60,454 nucleotides of DNA from Pedobacter agri PB92 (GCF_000258495.1 NZ_AJLG01000006.1:1-60454); one strand, 5' to 3'; shown: positions 36,413-46,483, counted from the first letter of the stretch. Numbers and translations: made by a program. Notes: generated by a model not told the origin, from the sequence alone.

Positions 36413-37453
36413 ATGTTTGAAAATAAAGAGCGTACAGATATTAATGAATTAGGTGAATTTGGTTTAATCAAGCACCTGACGTCTAATTTTAAAATCAGGA
36501 ATGATTACTCGGTAAAAGGCGTTGGCGACGATGCGGCTGTTCTGGATGCAAAAGGTAAACAAACCCTCATTTCAACTGATTTACTTTTAGAAGGTATCCA
36601 TTTTGATTTGGCGTATGTACCTCTAATGCATTTAGGTTATAAGGCGGTTCAGGTTAATCTGAGCGATATTTATGCCATGAACGGAAAAGCGAGCCAGATT
36701 ACGGTTTCATTGGGTTTATCCAGCAAATTTCCGTTAGAAGCTGTTGAAGAGATTTATAAAGGAATTGAGTTGGCCTGTAATAAATTTAATATCGATTTAA
36801 TTGGCGGCGATACTTCATCCAGCAAACAAGGTTTAGTAATTAGCATCACCAGTATTGGTTACGCTGATGCTGATAAAGTAACTTACAGGAATGGTGCGCA
36901 AGAACATGATTTACTCTGCGTATCCGGCGATTTAGGTGGTGCCTATGTTGGTCTACAGATTCTGGAAAGAGAAAAGTTGATCTATCTTGAAAATCCACAA
37001 ATCCAGCCAGATTTAGAAGGTAAAGATTACATCATCGAAAGGCAATTAAAGCCGGAAGCACGCATGGACATTGTGGCACTTCTCGAAGAAATGGACATCA
37101 AACCGACTTCAATGATTGATGTTTCTGATGGTTTAGCTTCTGAAATTTTGCATTTGGCCGAACAATCTGATAAAGGAATTACCATTTATGAAGAGAAGAT
37201 TCCTTTAGATCCGATGACGTATGAAACCGCCCGTGAATTAGGAATAGATCCAACGGTTTGTGCCTTAAGTGGTGGCGAGGATTATGAATTATTGTTTACC
37301 ATCAGCCAGGATGATTACAAGAAGCTAAAGCACGATGTGGATATTACCGTCATTGGCCATGTAACAGATAAAAATTCCGGCTGTAAAATGGTTTCCAAAT
37401 CTAATAATGTTCATGAATTGAAAGCACAAGGATGGAACGCTTTTAATAAGTAG
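36413..37453 (+). CDS. thiL: Thiamine-monophosphate kinase
   Basis: A 346-residue enzyme that phosphorylates thiamine monophosphate to the active pyrophosphate. Typical PurM/ThiL fold motifs: GVGDDAAVLD (ATP and metal binding), ISTDLLLEGIHF, LIGGDTSSSKQGLVISI, IDVSDGLASEI, and ALSGGEDYELLFT. Standard length. No other thiamine gene in the window. It is followed by a family A repeat before the convergent rmuC. Confidence 0.95.
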   Translation: MFENKERTDINELGEFGLIKHLTSNFKIRNDYSVKGVGDDAAVLDAKGKQTLISTDLLLEGIHFDLAYVPLMHLGYKAVQVNLSDIYAMNGKASQITVSLGLSSKFPLEAVEEIYKGIELACNKFNIDLIGGDTSSSKQGLVISITSIGYADADKVTYRNGAQEHDLLCVSGDLGGAYVGLQILEREKLIYLENPQIQPDLEGKDYIIERQLKPEARMDIVALLEEMDIKPTSMIDVSDGLASEILHLAEQSDKGITIYEEKIPLDPMTYETARELGIDPTVCALSGGEDYELLFTISQDDYKKLKHDVDITVIGHVTDKNSGCKMVSKSNNVHELKAQGWNAFNK

Positions 37454-37466
37454 ATATGAGAGTATG

Positions 37467-37550
37467 CGTTATTGCGAGGCACGAAGCAATCTTAATGCTT
37501 GGGTATTATAATCCATCGTTGTAGGATTGTTTCGTGCCTCGAAATGACGA
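37467..37550. repeat. Family A palindromic repeat, copy 2
   Basis: CGTTATTGCGAGGCACGAAGCAATCTTAATGCTT at the left pairs with TAGGATTGTTTCGTGCCTCGAAATGACG at the right. It sits between the convergent 3' ends of thiL and rmuC, where no other terminator is seen. Confidence 0.85.
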
Positions 37551-37598
37551 AATTTCTCCTTTCGCTATCGATGGGTTTCCTAACTAACCGATAATAAT

Positions 37599-38969
37599 CT
37601 ATTCTCCATCCAAATATTTCATATCGATTTGCTTGGTAGCTTTGGCACCTAACCTTTTAATTCTCTCTGAAGTATTGGTCAAATTGCCAGAACCAACAGA
37701 CAACTTATTTAGGGCTTTATCATAAGCATCCTGACCATTTTTAATGTGTTTACCGATGTTTTCCATATCGGCCACAAAACCCACAAATTTATCGTACATC
37801 GCACCGCTTAAACGGGCAATTTCCATAACGTTCCTATTTTGCCTTTCTTGTTTCCACATACTGGCAATGGTACGTAAAGTAGCCAATAAAGTCGAAGGAC
37901 TCACAATCACTACCCGCCTATCCCATGCAAAATTAAATAGTTCTGCATCTTTCTGCACCGCAATACTAAAAGAAGACTCGATTGGAACGAACAACAAAAC
38001 AAAGTCTGGAGAATTGATTTTATATAAATCCTGGTAATTTTTTGAAGACAGCTCCTGAATATGATTTTTAATAGAAGCCAGATGCGCTTTTACGTAGCCC
38101 TCACGCTCTTCTTCTGTCTCTGCAGATACAGAACGTTCATAGGCAACCAAACTCACCTTAGCATCAACCACAAGATGTTTATCATCTGGTAAATCGATGA
38201 CTACATCCGGCTGGTATCGTCCGCCTTCGGCGGATGTATGCGAAGCCTGAATGCGATACTCCTGATCCTTAACCAGGCCAGATCGTTCTAAAACCTTTTC
38301 TAAAATCACCTCGCCCCAGTTTCCCTGACGTTTATTGTCGCCTTTCAACGCTTTGGTTAAGTTATTAGCATCTTCCTGAATCATTTTACTTTGGATCTGT
38401 AATTCAGAGATTACCCCTTTCAATATGTTGCGCTCATCAGATTCTGCCTTGTAGACCTTTTCTACCTTATCTTCAAAAGCTTTAATGTTTTCTTTTAAGG
38501 GATTCAAAATAATATCGAGGTTAGTTCTATTCTGTTCGATAAATTTCGATGATTTTTCTTCGAGTATTTTATTGGCAATCAGTTCGAAATCTTTATTAAG
38601 TTTCTCTTGAGATTGTTCGTAGCTCAGTTTTTGTTCCGCGAGTTTTTCCTTTTCGGCCAGGTAAAAAGACCGCGTACTTTCCAACTCGCGGTTAGCATCA
38701 GCCAAACGATCGCGTTCAGCCTGCAACTCATCAATTAAACGTTGCTGTTCTTGTTTTAATAGGATGGTGATATGATCTTTTTCTGTACCGAGATTGGAAA
38801 CGCGTTCATCAGCTTTGGCCAAAGCTATTTTCAACGCATCGTTATCTGCTTTAATTCTTTCAAATTCATCAATAGAAATAATATTTATGGCAGTCTGCGG
38901 TTTTTTGAAGAATAAAAGAACTAAAACCAGTAGTATGATAACGAGAAGCCCAATTGCGGCAATTTCCAT
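37599..38969 (-). CDS. rmuC: DNA recombination protein RmuC
   Basis: A 456-residue protein with an N-terminal membrane anchor (about 3-22), a long coiled coil (about 30-190), and the conserved RmuC nuclease-like domain: NWGEVILEKVLERSGL, DVVIDLPDDKHLVVDAKVSL, and VLLFVPIESSF. The family limits DNA inversion and rearrangement at short inverted repeats and has a predicted PD-(D/E)XK fold. It is divergent from purU across about 210 bases. Confidence 0.94.
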   Translation of the reverse strand: MEIAAIGLLVIILLVLVLLFFKKPQTAINIISIDEFERIKADNDALKIALAKADERVSNLGTEKDHITILLKQEQQRLIDELQAERDRLADANRELESTRSFYLAEKEKLAEQKLSYEQSQEKLNKDFELIANKILEEKSSKFIEQNRTNLDIILNPLKENIKAFEDKVEKVYKAESDERNILKGVISELQIQSKMIQEDANNLTKALKGDNKRQGNWGEVILEKVLERSGLVKDQEYRIQASHTSAEGGRYQPDVVIDLPDDKHLVVDAKVSLVAYERSVSAETEEEREGYVKAHLASIKNHIQELSSKNYQDLYKINSPDFVLLFVPIESSFSIAVQKDAELFNFAWDRRVVIVSPSTLLATLRTIASMWKQERQNRNVMEIARLSGAMYDKFVGFVADMENIGKHIKNGQDAYDKALNKLSVGSGNLTNTSERIKRLGAKATKQIDMKYLDGE

Positions 38970-39179
38970 AATGATAAAAATTTTAGTAAAAATCGAAATT
39001 TAAAACAGCTTTACCAAAATATTTTGCTATGATTAATTCTATCGTGACAACAGCTGTTTATAATTTTTGATTTTTATGATGAGTTTCAGAAGTAAAAATG
39101 GCTCATCAGTTAATAAATATTATACGCTGATAAAATTTCTGCCAATGAATTTCTTATCATTGGGTATAAATTATGATTA

Positions 39180-40019
39180 ATGAACGAATTAACCATCCTC
39201 ATTTCCTGTCCGGATCAAGTCGGACTTGTTACTAACATCACCAGCGTATTAGCGGCTCATCAACTGAATATCATAGCCATGCGAGAATTTGTTGATGAAG
39301 CAAACAAAGCATTTTTTACCCGCATAGCCTGTACCGGTAATTTAGAGAATAAAACCCGTCTGGAGCAGAAACTTCTAGAATCGTTACCACCCGAAGCGGA
39401 GGTGAATGTAATTGATCAGCAAGAAAAACAAATTGCCATTTTGGTTACTAAAGAATATCATTGCCTGGCAGAGATTCTAATTAAAAACCAATTTAAAACG
39501 CTTGGTGCAAATGTTAAATGCGTAATTGGCAACTATGAATCGCTTCGCGATTTTACTGAAAAACTGGGCATTCCTTATTTTTACGTCGATCATAACGGCA
39601 AGGATAAAACTCAATTTGAAAAAGAAATTAAAGCAATATTGAATCAGTTTGATTTAAATTACCTGGTGCTCGCCAAATTTATGCGCATTCTATCTGCAGA
39701 ATTTGTTAAAGATTACGATGGTAAGGTAATTAATATCCATCATTCATTCTTGCCCGCATTTATTGGTGCAAATCCTTACCGCCAGGCATTTGAAAGAGGC
39801 GTGAAAATCATCGGCGCAACGGCCCATTTTGTTACAGATCATTTAGATGAAGGGCCTATTATTACCCAGCATACTACACACATTGATCATAATTTTGGCG
39901 TGAAAGAAATGGTTAGAGCAGGAAAAGAAATTGAAAAAAAGGTGCTTTTAGAAGCATTGGAGTTAATTTTTGAAGATCGGGTTTTTGTTAGTGGAAATAA
40001 AACTGTTATCTTTAAGTAA
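39180..40019 (+). CDS. purU: Formyltetrahydrofolate deformylase
   Basis: A 279-residue enzyme that hydrolyses 10-formyl-THF to formate and THF. An N-terminal ACT domain (LTILISCPDQVGLVTNIT to about 75) is followed by a formyltransferase-fold domain with the catalytic segment INIHHSFLPAFIGANPY and TAHFVTDHLDEGPII. The 17-base gap to the next gene suggests co-transcription. Confidence 0.96.
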   Translation: MNELTILISCPDQVGLVTNITSVLAAHQLNIIAMREFVDEANKAFFTRIACTGNLENKTRLEQKLLESLPPEAEVNVIDQQEKQIAILVTKEYHCLAEILIKNQFKTLGANVKCVIGNYESLRDFTEKLGIPYFYVDHNGKDKTQFEKEIKAILNQFDLNYLVLAKFMRILSAEFVKDYDGKVINIHHSFLPAFIGANPYRQAFERGVKIIGATAHFVTDHLDEGPIITQHTTHIDHNFGVKEMVRAGKEIEKKVLLEALELIFEDRVFVSGNKTVIFK

Positions 40020-40036
40020 CACACAAATTTCCTTTT

Positions 40037-40879
40037 ATGAAACTGCTATTTTGCCTTCTTGTGCTCTGCTCAATTGGAGTAAAAGCCCAAACTGACCTAA
40101 AATTTGATAAACTTTTAATCGATTGTGAAGATAAATGGGTTGCGGTAAAGGCTGAAGATTCAATACATTACTACTTTGGTTTCATTTACCTTGATAATTC
40201 TGCAGGCTTGACATTTAACCTGGAGGGTACTTTTCGAATTGATAGTCTATCCAGGTACATAGCTAGAAAGAATAAGAATATGAAGTTAAGGTTGGCGCCT
40301 AATAAAGTTGTGGTGGCAGAAATTCCCGCTAGCCGGCTAGCGGAATTAAAAGTACAGGCCAAACCAGACTGGCTTAGCCGATTCCGGACAGATGATCAAA
40401 ATGCAGATCGCTTATTTAGGTGGGGCAGCACTTACAATAGGTGGGGCGATGCTAAAAAAGCGCTAAAGTTTTTGAAACAAGCTCGAAGCAAAGACCGTAA
40501 CTATCCGGGCTTAGATCGGGAGTTCTTCTGGGCCTATAATGGCCAAAAACAAGAAGTATTGGCCAACTTATATTTAGGAGAAGCATTGGCTGATGTTTCT
40601 GAAGGAAGACAAACTAATTGTGAATTATATAAGTCGCTTGTATTTAAGCAAACCAATTCAAACGAGTTAAAACAAGCAGAAGAAATGTATTATTATGCCA
40701 TTAAAGAATGCATTGATGAAACTGCAAAAGCAGATATGGCTTTTAATATTGCCTTTCAGTATTATAAACTAATGAACAAGGAAAAACTGAAACAATGGGA
40801 AAATGAGGTTACCCGCTGGATCGTACCAAATGAAAGTTATTCCGAGAAAGTTAAAAAGATGAGCACTGCACTTAATTAA
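40037..40879 (+). CDS. Exported TPR-like protein of unknown function
   Basis: A 280-residue protein with a signal peptide ending near GVKAQT. The first half is beta-rich, the second helical, with TPR-like segments (GDAKKALKFLKQARSKDRNYPGLDREF, LKQAEEMYYYAIKECIDETAKADMAF). I do not recognise a named family. It follows purU closely, but a functional link is not evident. Its stop overlaps the stop of the convergent FAD oxidoreductase gene by 4 bases. Confidence 0.75.
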   Translation: MKLLFCLLVLCSIGVKAQTDLKFDKLLIDCEDKWVAVKAEDSIHYYFGFIYLDNSAGLTFNLEGTFRIDSLSRYIARKNKNMKLRLAPNKVVVAEIPASRLAELKVQAKPDWLSRFRTDDQNADRLFRWGSTYNRWGDAKKALKFLKQARSKDRNYPGLDREFFWAYNGQKQEVLANLYLGEALADVSEGRQTNCELYKSLVFKQTNSNELKQAEEMYYYAIKECIDETAKADMAFNIAFQYYKLMNKEKLKQWENEVTRWIVPNESYSEKVKKMSTALN

Positions 40880-42041
40880 AGGCCGGATTTAATAACGAGT
40901 TCTGCAACATCTTCTCCACTTTGCGAACCTATTGCTATTCCCATGCCATTGCACCTGGTAGCGCAGAAAATATCATGCTCCACTTCAGCAATTAATGGTT
41001 CTAGTGTATTGCCAAAGGCCATAATTCCGCTCCATCTCAAATCGATCTCGAATTTTTGGTTTGGCAAAATCACGGTTTTAAGTAAATTTTCTAAAGCCAA
41101 CTGAACAGATGGTGTCTGTCCGAATGTGGTAGTTTTCTCTGCCTCAAAATCGATATTTCTTCCTCCGCCTAATAAAATTCGGTTATTGATGTTTCTAAAG
41201 TAATAGTAGCCCTTATCGTAATGGAAAGTACCTGCGGCTTTTAGGTTCTTAATAGGTTTCGTGATGATAACCTGCCCTCTTCCCGGTTCGATATTAATAG
41301 ATGGAATTAATTTTTGATGTAAGCATTTGTTGCTAAAATTAACTTTTTGCAGGTAAACTGACCTTGATTGGTGGATACAGTAATTTGTTTCGACCGGTTT
41401 ATCTGATTTATCGAGCAGTTGTTCAGAATAGTAATCCCTATCGATTGCGCATATCGAATTAAGGCAAACATCATCTTTCCGGTATCAATCTGTGCTTCGT
41501 ATTGGTTGGAGATTATATGGTTAATCCTTCCAAAACCAAACAAATTAATTTTATCATTACTTAAAGAAAAGGCATCTTCACCTACAATATTTTTAATCAG
41601 ATAATTGAAATGTTCAATTTTCGATACACAAAGATTAAGTAGATCAACATCCTCATTCTTAAATAATTCATATCCTCCTAAAGGCTGATAATCTATAGTC
41701 TTATCGCCTAGCAGTTTCCGGAGTTTAAGTAGGCCTCGCCAGCGCCTTTCAATGATGCGATATAGGCCATCTGGATTGGTGTTTTTTTCCTGTTCGATCA
41801 GTTCAGAAACGCTGCCAAAACATGCAAAACCTGCATTTTTAGTGCTGGCGCCCGAAGGTAAAAATCCACTTTCCAAAATGGCAACATTCAAATTTGGAAA
41901 AGACTTTCTTAGGTGAATAGCAGCATTTAGACCAACAATGCCGCTGCCCACCACAATAACATCATAATTGAAAAAACTGCTTTTCTCCCAATAAGAAATA
42001 TTATTATCCATGGTATAAATGTAAGATAAAATGAACACCAA
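40876..42041 (-). pseudogene. FAD-dependent oxidoreductase (DAO family), single-base frameshift
   Basis: The N-terminal 244-residue frame has the FAD-binding motif VVGSGIVGLNAAIHL and GASTKNAGFACFG, like glycine/D-amino-acid oxidases. It stops after ATNAYIKN. In another frame the sequence continues without a start: IPSINIEPGRGQVI, FHYDKGYYYFRN, LLGGGRN, ending RWSGIMAFG and CNGMGIAIGSQSGEDVAELV, the normal DAO C-terminus. The break is at the T5 run about 41311-41315; adding one base gives 389 codons (388 residues). Substrate unknown. Either a sequencing deletion or a recent mutation. Confidence 0.88.
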
Positions 42042-42096
42042 ATATTATGGGAACGCTTTTTGATATAAGTCAAATTGAAAAACATACAGAAAAGAA

Positions 42097-42792
42097 ATGG
42101 GAGTTTATTTAGTCATAATCATCCCGGTATTATTGCTGAGCATGTTTGTGCAGTGGCGTTTTAGAAACAAGTTTTCTAGATATGCAGAAATGCAACTCAG
42201 CTCAGGTTTATCGGGCAAAGAGGTAGCAGAAAGAATGCTACATGATAACGGAATATACGATGTGAAAGTGATGAGCACCGAAGGACAATTAACCGATCAC
42301 TACAATCCATCAGATAGAACCGTAAATTTAAGTACAGACGTTTATTACAGCCGTAGTGTAGCCGCTGCCGCAGTTGCCGCACATGAATGTGGGCATGCCG
42401 TACAACATGCGAAATCTTATTCGTGGCTCAACCTGCGCAGTACAATGGTACCTGTAGTAAGCATATCATCAAACCTGTTGCAATGGGTATTGCTGTTAGG
42501 GGTAATGTTATTGGTTTTCTCTGTAACGCCAATCGTTTTGGCTATCGGTGTTGTAGGATTAGCCTTGGTTACCATATTTAGCATCATTACCTTACCAGTT
42601 GAGTTCGATGCGAGTAACAGAGCACTGGCTTGGTTAAAGAACAATCCAGGTGTGATGCAAACGCAAGAGGAGAATTCTCAAGCAAAAGACGCCCTATGGT
42701 GGGCTGCGATGACTTATGTAGTTGCTGCTGTTGGTGCTTTGGCAAACTTACTTTATTATGCTTCGATGCTTTTTGGAAGAGGCAGAGATTAA
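42097..42792 (+). CDS. Zinc metallopeptidase (YugP-like)
   Basis: A 231-residue membrane protein with an N-terminal anchor (about 3-18), the zinc motif AAHECGHAVQHAKSY (HExxH), and three further hydrophobic segments in the C-terminal half. Matches the YugP-type zinc-dependent protease family of unknown substrate. Standard size. A clear terminator follows. Confidence 0.92.
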   Translation: MGVYLVIIIPVLLLSMFVQWRFRNKFSRYAEMQLSSGLSGKEVAERMLHDNGIYDVKVMSTEGQLTDHYNPSDRTVNLSTDVYYSRSVAAAAVAAHECGHAVQHAKSYSWLNLRSTMVPVVSISSNLLQWVLLLGVMLLVFSVTPIVLAIGVVGLALVTIFSIITLPVEFDASNRALAWLKNNPGVMQTQEENSQAKDALWWAAMTYVVAAVGALANLLYYASMLFGRGRD

Positions 42793-42818
42793 ATTAAAAT
42801 ATTATCTATGAAAAACGA

Positions 42819-42850
42819 AAGCGGTTTAGGAAATTCCTAGCCGCTTTTTT
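42819..42850 (+). terminator. Terminator of the zinc metallopeptidase gene
   Basis: AAGCGG(42819)...CCGCTT(42841) with inner AGGAA/TTCCT pairing, then TTTTTT. Confidence 0.85.
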
Positions 42851-43002
42851 GTTGAACTATCTTTAATTTTCTGCTTGTATCAAAATGAGGATTCGAAGTT
42901 TTATTAATTCTTTTTCAAGATCGATTTTAAACGATAGAAATCATTTTAGATCTACGTGTCTTATCTGAGGCAATCAGTAAGAAATTATAAATGAAGAAGG
43001 AA

Positions 43003-43389
43003 TTAATTTAATTTATACGGCGCCACCAACTGAAACTCCGGAATATCTACATCAAACTCCGATTCATCCATTAAACGTTTCATTAAATACATTCCTCTCA
43101 TGCTACCCATATCTGTTTTTAGGTTACATCCTGAAACGTAAACATGTGTTTCTCCTGGCTGAATAATAGGTTGAAGACCAACAACGCCCTCTCCCTCTAC
43201 TTCTCTCCGACTACTGTTAGAATCGAAAATAAACCATTGGCGACGCATCAGCTGAACAGCATAGTCAGATAAATTTGAAATTTCTACACGATAAGCAAAC
43301 ATAAAATGTTCATTAACCGGATTGGAGTATTCTGGTTGGTAAACAGTTTCTACCGAAACTTTAACACCGTCTGTAATTGCTGTAACCAT
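43003..43389 (-). CDS. apaG: ApaG protein
   Basis: A 128-residue single beta-sandwich protein. Motifs: YRVEISNLSDYAVQLMRRQW, VEGEGVVGLQPIIQPGE and SMRGMYLM. ApaG is linked to Co2+/Mg2+ resistance and Ap4A metabolism in other bacteria, but its activity is unsettled. I prefer the ATG at 43389; a longer frame from a GTG at 43428 overlapping the dusB stop would add a hydrophobic non-family stretch. Downstream of dusB in one operon. Confidence 0.92.
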   Translation of the reverse strand: MVTAITDGVKVSVETVYQPEYSNPVNEHFMFAYRVEISNLSDYAVQLMRRQWFIFDSNSSRREVEGEGVVGLQPIIQPGETHVYVSGCNLKTDMGSMRGMYLMKRLMDESEFDVDIPEFQLVAPYKLN

Positions 43390-43424
43390 GGTTGTAACGA
43401 ATGTAAAAAAAATCAATTCAAAAA

Positions 43425-44432
43425 TCACGCCAGTACTTTTGTGGCGTCATAGTTGGCAAACTTCTCTGCCACTTCTTCTAAAATACTGTAAATGTTATTG
43501 ATATCTGGTTCTGCAACCAGGCGCATGCGATATGGTTTAAAATCAGGCAAACCCTTAAAATAGTTAGCATAATGCCTTCTCATTTCAAAAATTCCGGTTT
43601 TTGGACCTTTCCATTCCAGTGACTTATCCAAATGGGTACGGCAAACGTCAATTCGCTCTTCAATGGTTGGTCCAGGTAAATGTTCGCCGGTTTTGAAGAA
43701 GTGTTTTACTTCACGAAAAATCCAGGGGTAACCAATGGCGGCCCTGCCAATCATGATGCCATCAACTTCATATTCCATGCGCCAGTTCGCCGCCTTTTCC
43801 GGACTATCAACATCACCGTTTCCGAAAATTGGAATCTTAATACGGGGATTGCGTTTGATTTCGCGAATCAAACTCCAATCGGCCTCCCCTTTGTATAATT
43901 GTGCTCTTGTTCTGCCGTGGATGGTGAGCGCCTGAATGCCAACATCCTGCAAACGCTCGGCAACTTCATAAACGTTTTTGCTATCGTCATCCCAACCTAA
44001 ACGGGTTTTTACCGTGACAGGTAAATGCGAAGCTTTAACCACGGCTTCAGTCATCTTAACCATTTTATCGATATCGCGAAGTAAGCTGGAACCGGCACCC
44101 TTACAAACTACATTTTTAACGGGACAGCCATAATTAATGTCCACTAAATCTGGCCCTGCAGCTGATGCAATTTCAGAAGCTTCACGCATGTGCTCGATAT
44201 CGCCACCAAAAATCTGGATGCCAATTGGCCTTTCATATTCAAAAATATCTAGTTTCTGCAAGCTTTTTGCCGCATCACGAATCAAGCCCTCCGATGAAAT
44301 AAATTCCGTATACATCAAATCTGCCCCGTTTTGTTTACACACATAACGGAAAGGCGGATCACTTACATCCTCCATTGGCGCTAGCAATAATGGGAACTCG
44401 CCTAAATCTATATTTCCTATCTTTACAGACAT
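43425..44432 (-). CDS. dusB: tRNA-dihydrouridine synthase
   Basis: A 335-residue flavin enzyme that reduces uridine in tRNA. TIM-barrel motifs: LLAPMEDVSDPPFR, DINYGCPVKNVVCKGAGS with the catalytic cysteine, VTVKTRLGWDD, TIHGRTRAQLYKGEADW, and GIMIGRAAIGYPWIF. The C-terminal helical domain is present. The -7 element TACCTTTG lies 31 bases before the ATG. Precise Dus subgroup (DusB-like) is by resemblance. Confidence 0.94.
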   Translation of the reverse strand: MSVKIGNIDLGEFPLLLAPMEDVSDPPFRYVCKQNGADLMYTEFISSEGLIRDAAKSLQKLDIFEYERPIGIQIFGGDIEHMREASEIASAAGPDLVDINYGCPVKNVVCKGAGSSLLRDIDKMVKMTEAVVKASHLPVTVKTRLGWDDDSKNVYEVAERLQDVGIQALTIHGRTRAQLYKGEADWSLIREIKRNPRIKIPIFGNGDVDSPEKAANWRMEYEVDGIMIGRAAIGYPWIFREVKHFFKTGEHLPGPTIEERIDVCRTHLDKSLEWKGPKTGIFEMRRHYANYFKGLPDFKPYRMRLVAEPDINNIYSILEEVAEKFANYDATKVLA

Positions 44433-44462
44433 TCTCTATCTTCAACAATTAATAAAAACATA

Positions 44463-44470
44463 CAAAGGTA
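44463..44470 (-). promoter_or_regulatory. -7 element of dusB-apaG
   Basis: Minus-strand TACCTTTG, an exact TAnnTTTG, 31 bases before the dusB start and only 7 bases before the divergent CPBP gene start. Confidence 0.6.
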
Positions 44471-44476
44471 CAAATA

Positions 44477-45403
44477 ATGAATTTTGTAACACCTAACAAG
44501 GAGGAAATCAATCCTTTCTTACAATTACTTTTACTTTTATTTTACGCAGTAGCGGGAGCTTTTGTATTTGGTTTATTGGCAGTTGTAATCGTTTTAATGA
44601 TTTATGGCCTGGGCATGGTGAGTAATCTCGACCTGCTCATGTCTGGAGATCCAAAATATATTGATGGGTTAAAAATTATTCAAATACTCAGTTCAATAGG
44701 CACTTTTATACTACCGCCTTTAGCACTGGCGTGGACAGAACGCAGGAAAGTAAATGTATTTTATAGTTTTCGTAAACCTCAGTTTCTGCTGGTTGCTTTG
44801 GTTGTCATCATTATGATTGCAAGCATGCCATTTATGGAATGGACGGTGCTGATAAATCAGAAAATGGTTCTTCCTAATTTTTTAAAAGGTGTCGAACAAT
44901 GGATGAAGGAAAAAGAGGAAGCTGCAATGAAGCTTACTATAGCGCTGATCACTGTTCGGGGTAACCTTGATTTCGTGGTCAACCTGGTGATGATTGCTCT
45001 TCTGCCTGCTATCGGTGAAGAACTGATGTTTCGTGGAGGCGTTCAACGTTCGCTAACCAAAGCATTTAACAGTCCGCATTTAGCAATATGGTTAACGGCC
45101 ATTATTTTCAGCGCCATTCATGTTCAGTTTTATGGCTTTATTCCCCGCATGCTTTTGGGCGCTGGTTTTGGTTATTTGTATTTTTATAGCGGAAGCCTTT
45201 GGTACGCCATGATTGCACACTTTATTAACAACGCTTACGCAGTTTGTGCGGCCTTTTACATGCAAAAACATAACATGCCATTAGATAAAGCAGATGAACC
45301 GATTGGTTTTCCCTGGTATGGCTATTTAATTAGTGCAATAATTACCATAGCTTTGTTTAAATTTTTTAAAGATAACGCAGAACGTGAGCGAAAACTGGAT
45401 TAA
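44477..45403 (+). CDS. CPBP family intramembrane metalloprotease (CAAX protease-like)
   Basis: A 308-residue membrane protein with about eight hydrophobic segments. Catalytic motifs of the family: EELMFRGGVQRSL (EExxxR), then FSAIHVQFYGFIPRMLLG (second conserved His), and AHFINNAY. Members are related to eukaryotic Rce1. The 3' end overlaps the DUF2007 gene by 20 bases. Confidence 0.92.
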   Translation: MNFVTPNKEEINPFLQLLLLLFYAVAGAFVFGLLAVVIVLMIYGLGMVSNLDLLMSGDPKYIDGLKIIQILSSIGTFILPPLALAWTERRKVNVFYSFRKPQFLLVALVVIIMIASMPFMEWTVLINQKMVLPNFLKGVEQWMKEKEEAAMKLTIALITVRGNLDFVVNLVMIALLPAIGEELMFRGGVQRSLTKAFNSPHLAIWLTAIIFSAIHVQFYGFIPRMLLGAGFGYLYFYSGSLWYAMIAHFINNAYAVCAAFYMQKHNMPLDKADEPIGFPWYGYLISAIITIALFKFFKDNAERERKLD

Positions 45404-45590
45404 AGTATATACTACAAGCAACACCTTCGCTGCTGAGGTATTAAAGCAGGGATTAACGGAAGCGGGAATTCCTGCCGTGACGATTAATAAACAACTATCG
45501 GCTTACAATATTGGTGAGATAAATGTTTTAGTGAATAAGTCAGATTTCGATAAAGCCATAGAATACATCGTTGAAAACGAAATTGAGTAA
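45384..45590 (+). CDS. DUF2007 domain-containing small protein
   Basis: A 68-residue protein with a GTG start, overlapping the CPBP gene by 20 bases. Pattern WIKVYTTSNTFAAEVLKQGL to INVLVNKSDFDKAIEYI matches DUF2007, a putative signal-transducing (GlnB-like) fold. No membrane segment. Function unknown; tight overlap suggests coupling to the protease gene. Confidence 0.88.
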   Translation: MSENWIKVYTTSNTFAAEVLKQGLTEAGIPAVTINKQLSAYNIGEINVLVNKSDFDKAIEYIVENEIE

Positions 45591-45635
45591 GGAACATCGT
45601 CACCTTAAATCCTACACCTTTTACCTCAAGCCTTA

Positions 45636-46445
45636 ATGAAAACCAGAGCAATAACCGCTTTCTTTTTTACCATCGTGATGTTGGGTTCCATCTTTTTGGG
45701 GAGCTACACTTTTACCATATTTTACCTTATTTTAAGCGTATTATCGCTATTCGAATTTTATAAACTAATTAAAAACTCTGGCATTCGTCCGCATAGAAAC
45801 ATCGGTTTGGCAGCGGGAGCGTTAATATTTTTCATGGCAGCGGGTTTACATTATTTGCAATACGATGTTAAATACCTCTTGCTTTGTATTCCCTTAATCT
45901 TTTCGGTTTTTATCACTGAGTTATATAAAAAGAATAAAATTCCCTTTGCCAATATTTCATACACATTTGTTGGCTTTGTGTATGTAACCATTCCGTTTTG
46001 CTTTTTCCATGCACTGGGATTTTTAAAGAACTGGCACGAATATAACTTCCACTTTCCATTAGCATTTTTATTAATGCTTTGGGCAAATGATACAGGCGCC
46101 TATCTCTTCGGCGTAAAATATGGTAAACGCAAACTTTTCGAACGTCATTCGCCGAAGAAGAGCTGGGAAGGTTTTTTTGGTGGCGTATTCACTGCCGTTT
46201 TAGTGTCTTTCGGTTTATCATTTTTATTTATAGAAAACCAGGCGTGGGTTTGGGCAGGAATGGCGGTTTTAATTGCTTGCTTCGGTACCTTAGGCGATTT
46301 AGTAGAATCGATGTTAAAACGCAGTTTGGATACCAAAGACAGCGGAGGTTTACTTCCCGGACATGGTGGCCTGCTCGATCGTTTTGATGGATTATTGTTA
46401 GCCGCACCAGTAGTTTACGCCTATTTGTATTTGATTTTGTATTAA
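45636..46445 (+). CDS. cdsA: Phosphatidate cytidylyltransferase
   Basis: A 269-residue inner-membrane enzyme making CDP-diacylglycerol from phosphatidate and CTP, the central step of phospholipid synthesis. About seven transmembrane helices; the C-terminal signature SMLKRSLDTKDSGGLLPGHG and LLDRFDGLL is complete. Preceded by the CPBP and DUF2007 genes, with 45 bases between. Confidence 0.95.
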   Translation: MKTRAITAFFFTIVMLGSIFLGSYTFTIFYLILSVLSLFEFYKLIKNSGIRPHRNIGLAAGALIFFMAAGLHYLQYDVKYLLLCIPLIFSVFITELYKKNKIPFANISYTFVGFVYVTIPFCFFHALGFLKNWHEYNFHFPLAFLLMLWANDTGAYLFGVKYGKRKLFERHSPKKSWEGFFGGVFTAVLVSFGLSFLFIENQAWVWAGMAVLIACFGTLGDLVESMLKRSLDTKDSGGLLPGHGGLLDRFDGLLLAAPVVYAYLYLILY

Positions 46446-46483
46446 TTCTTTGGAATTAATGGTTGATGCTCCTGGCGGCCATT

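Noticed and set aside
42808..42840. Tiny frame beginning ATGAAAAACGAAAGC after the zinc metallopeptidase gene
   Set aside because: Ten codons that form the terminator stem; no sign of a peptide gene.
43390..43428. Longer apaG start overlapping dusB
   Set aside because: The additional residues are hydrophobic and foreign to the family.
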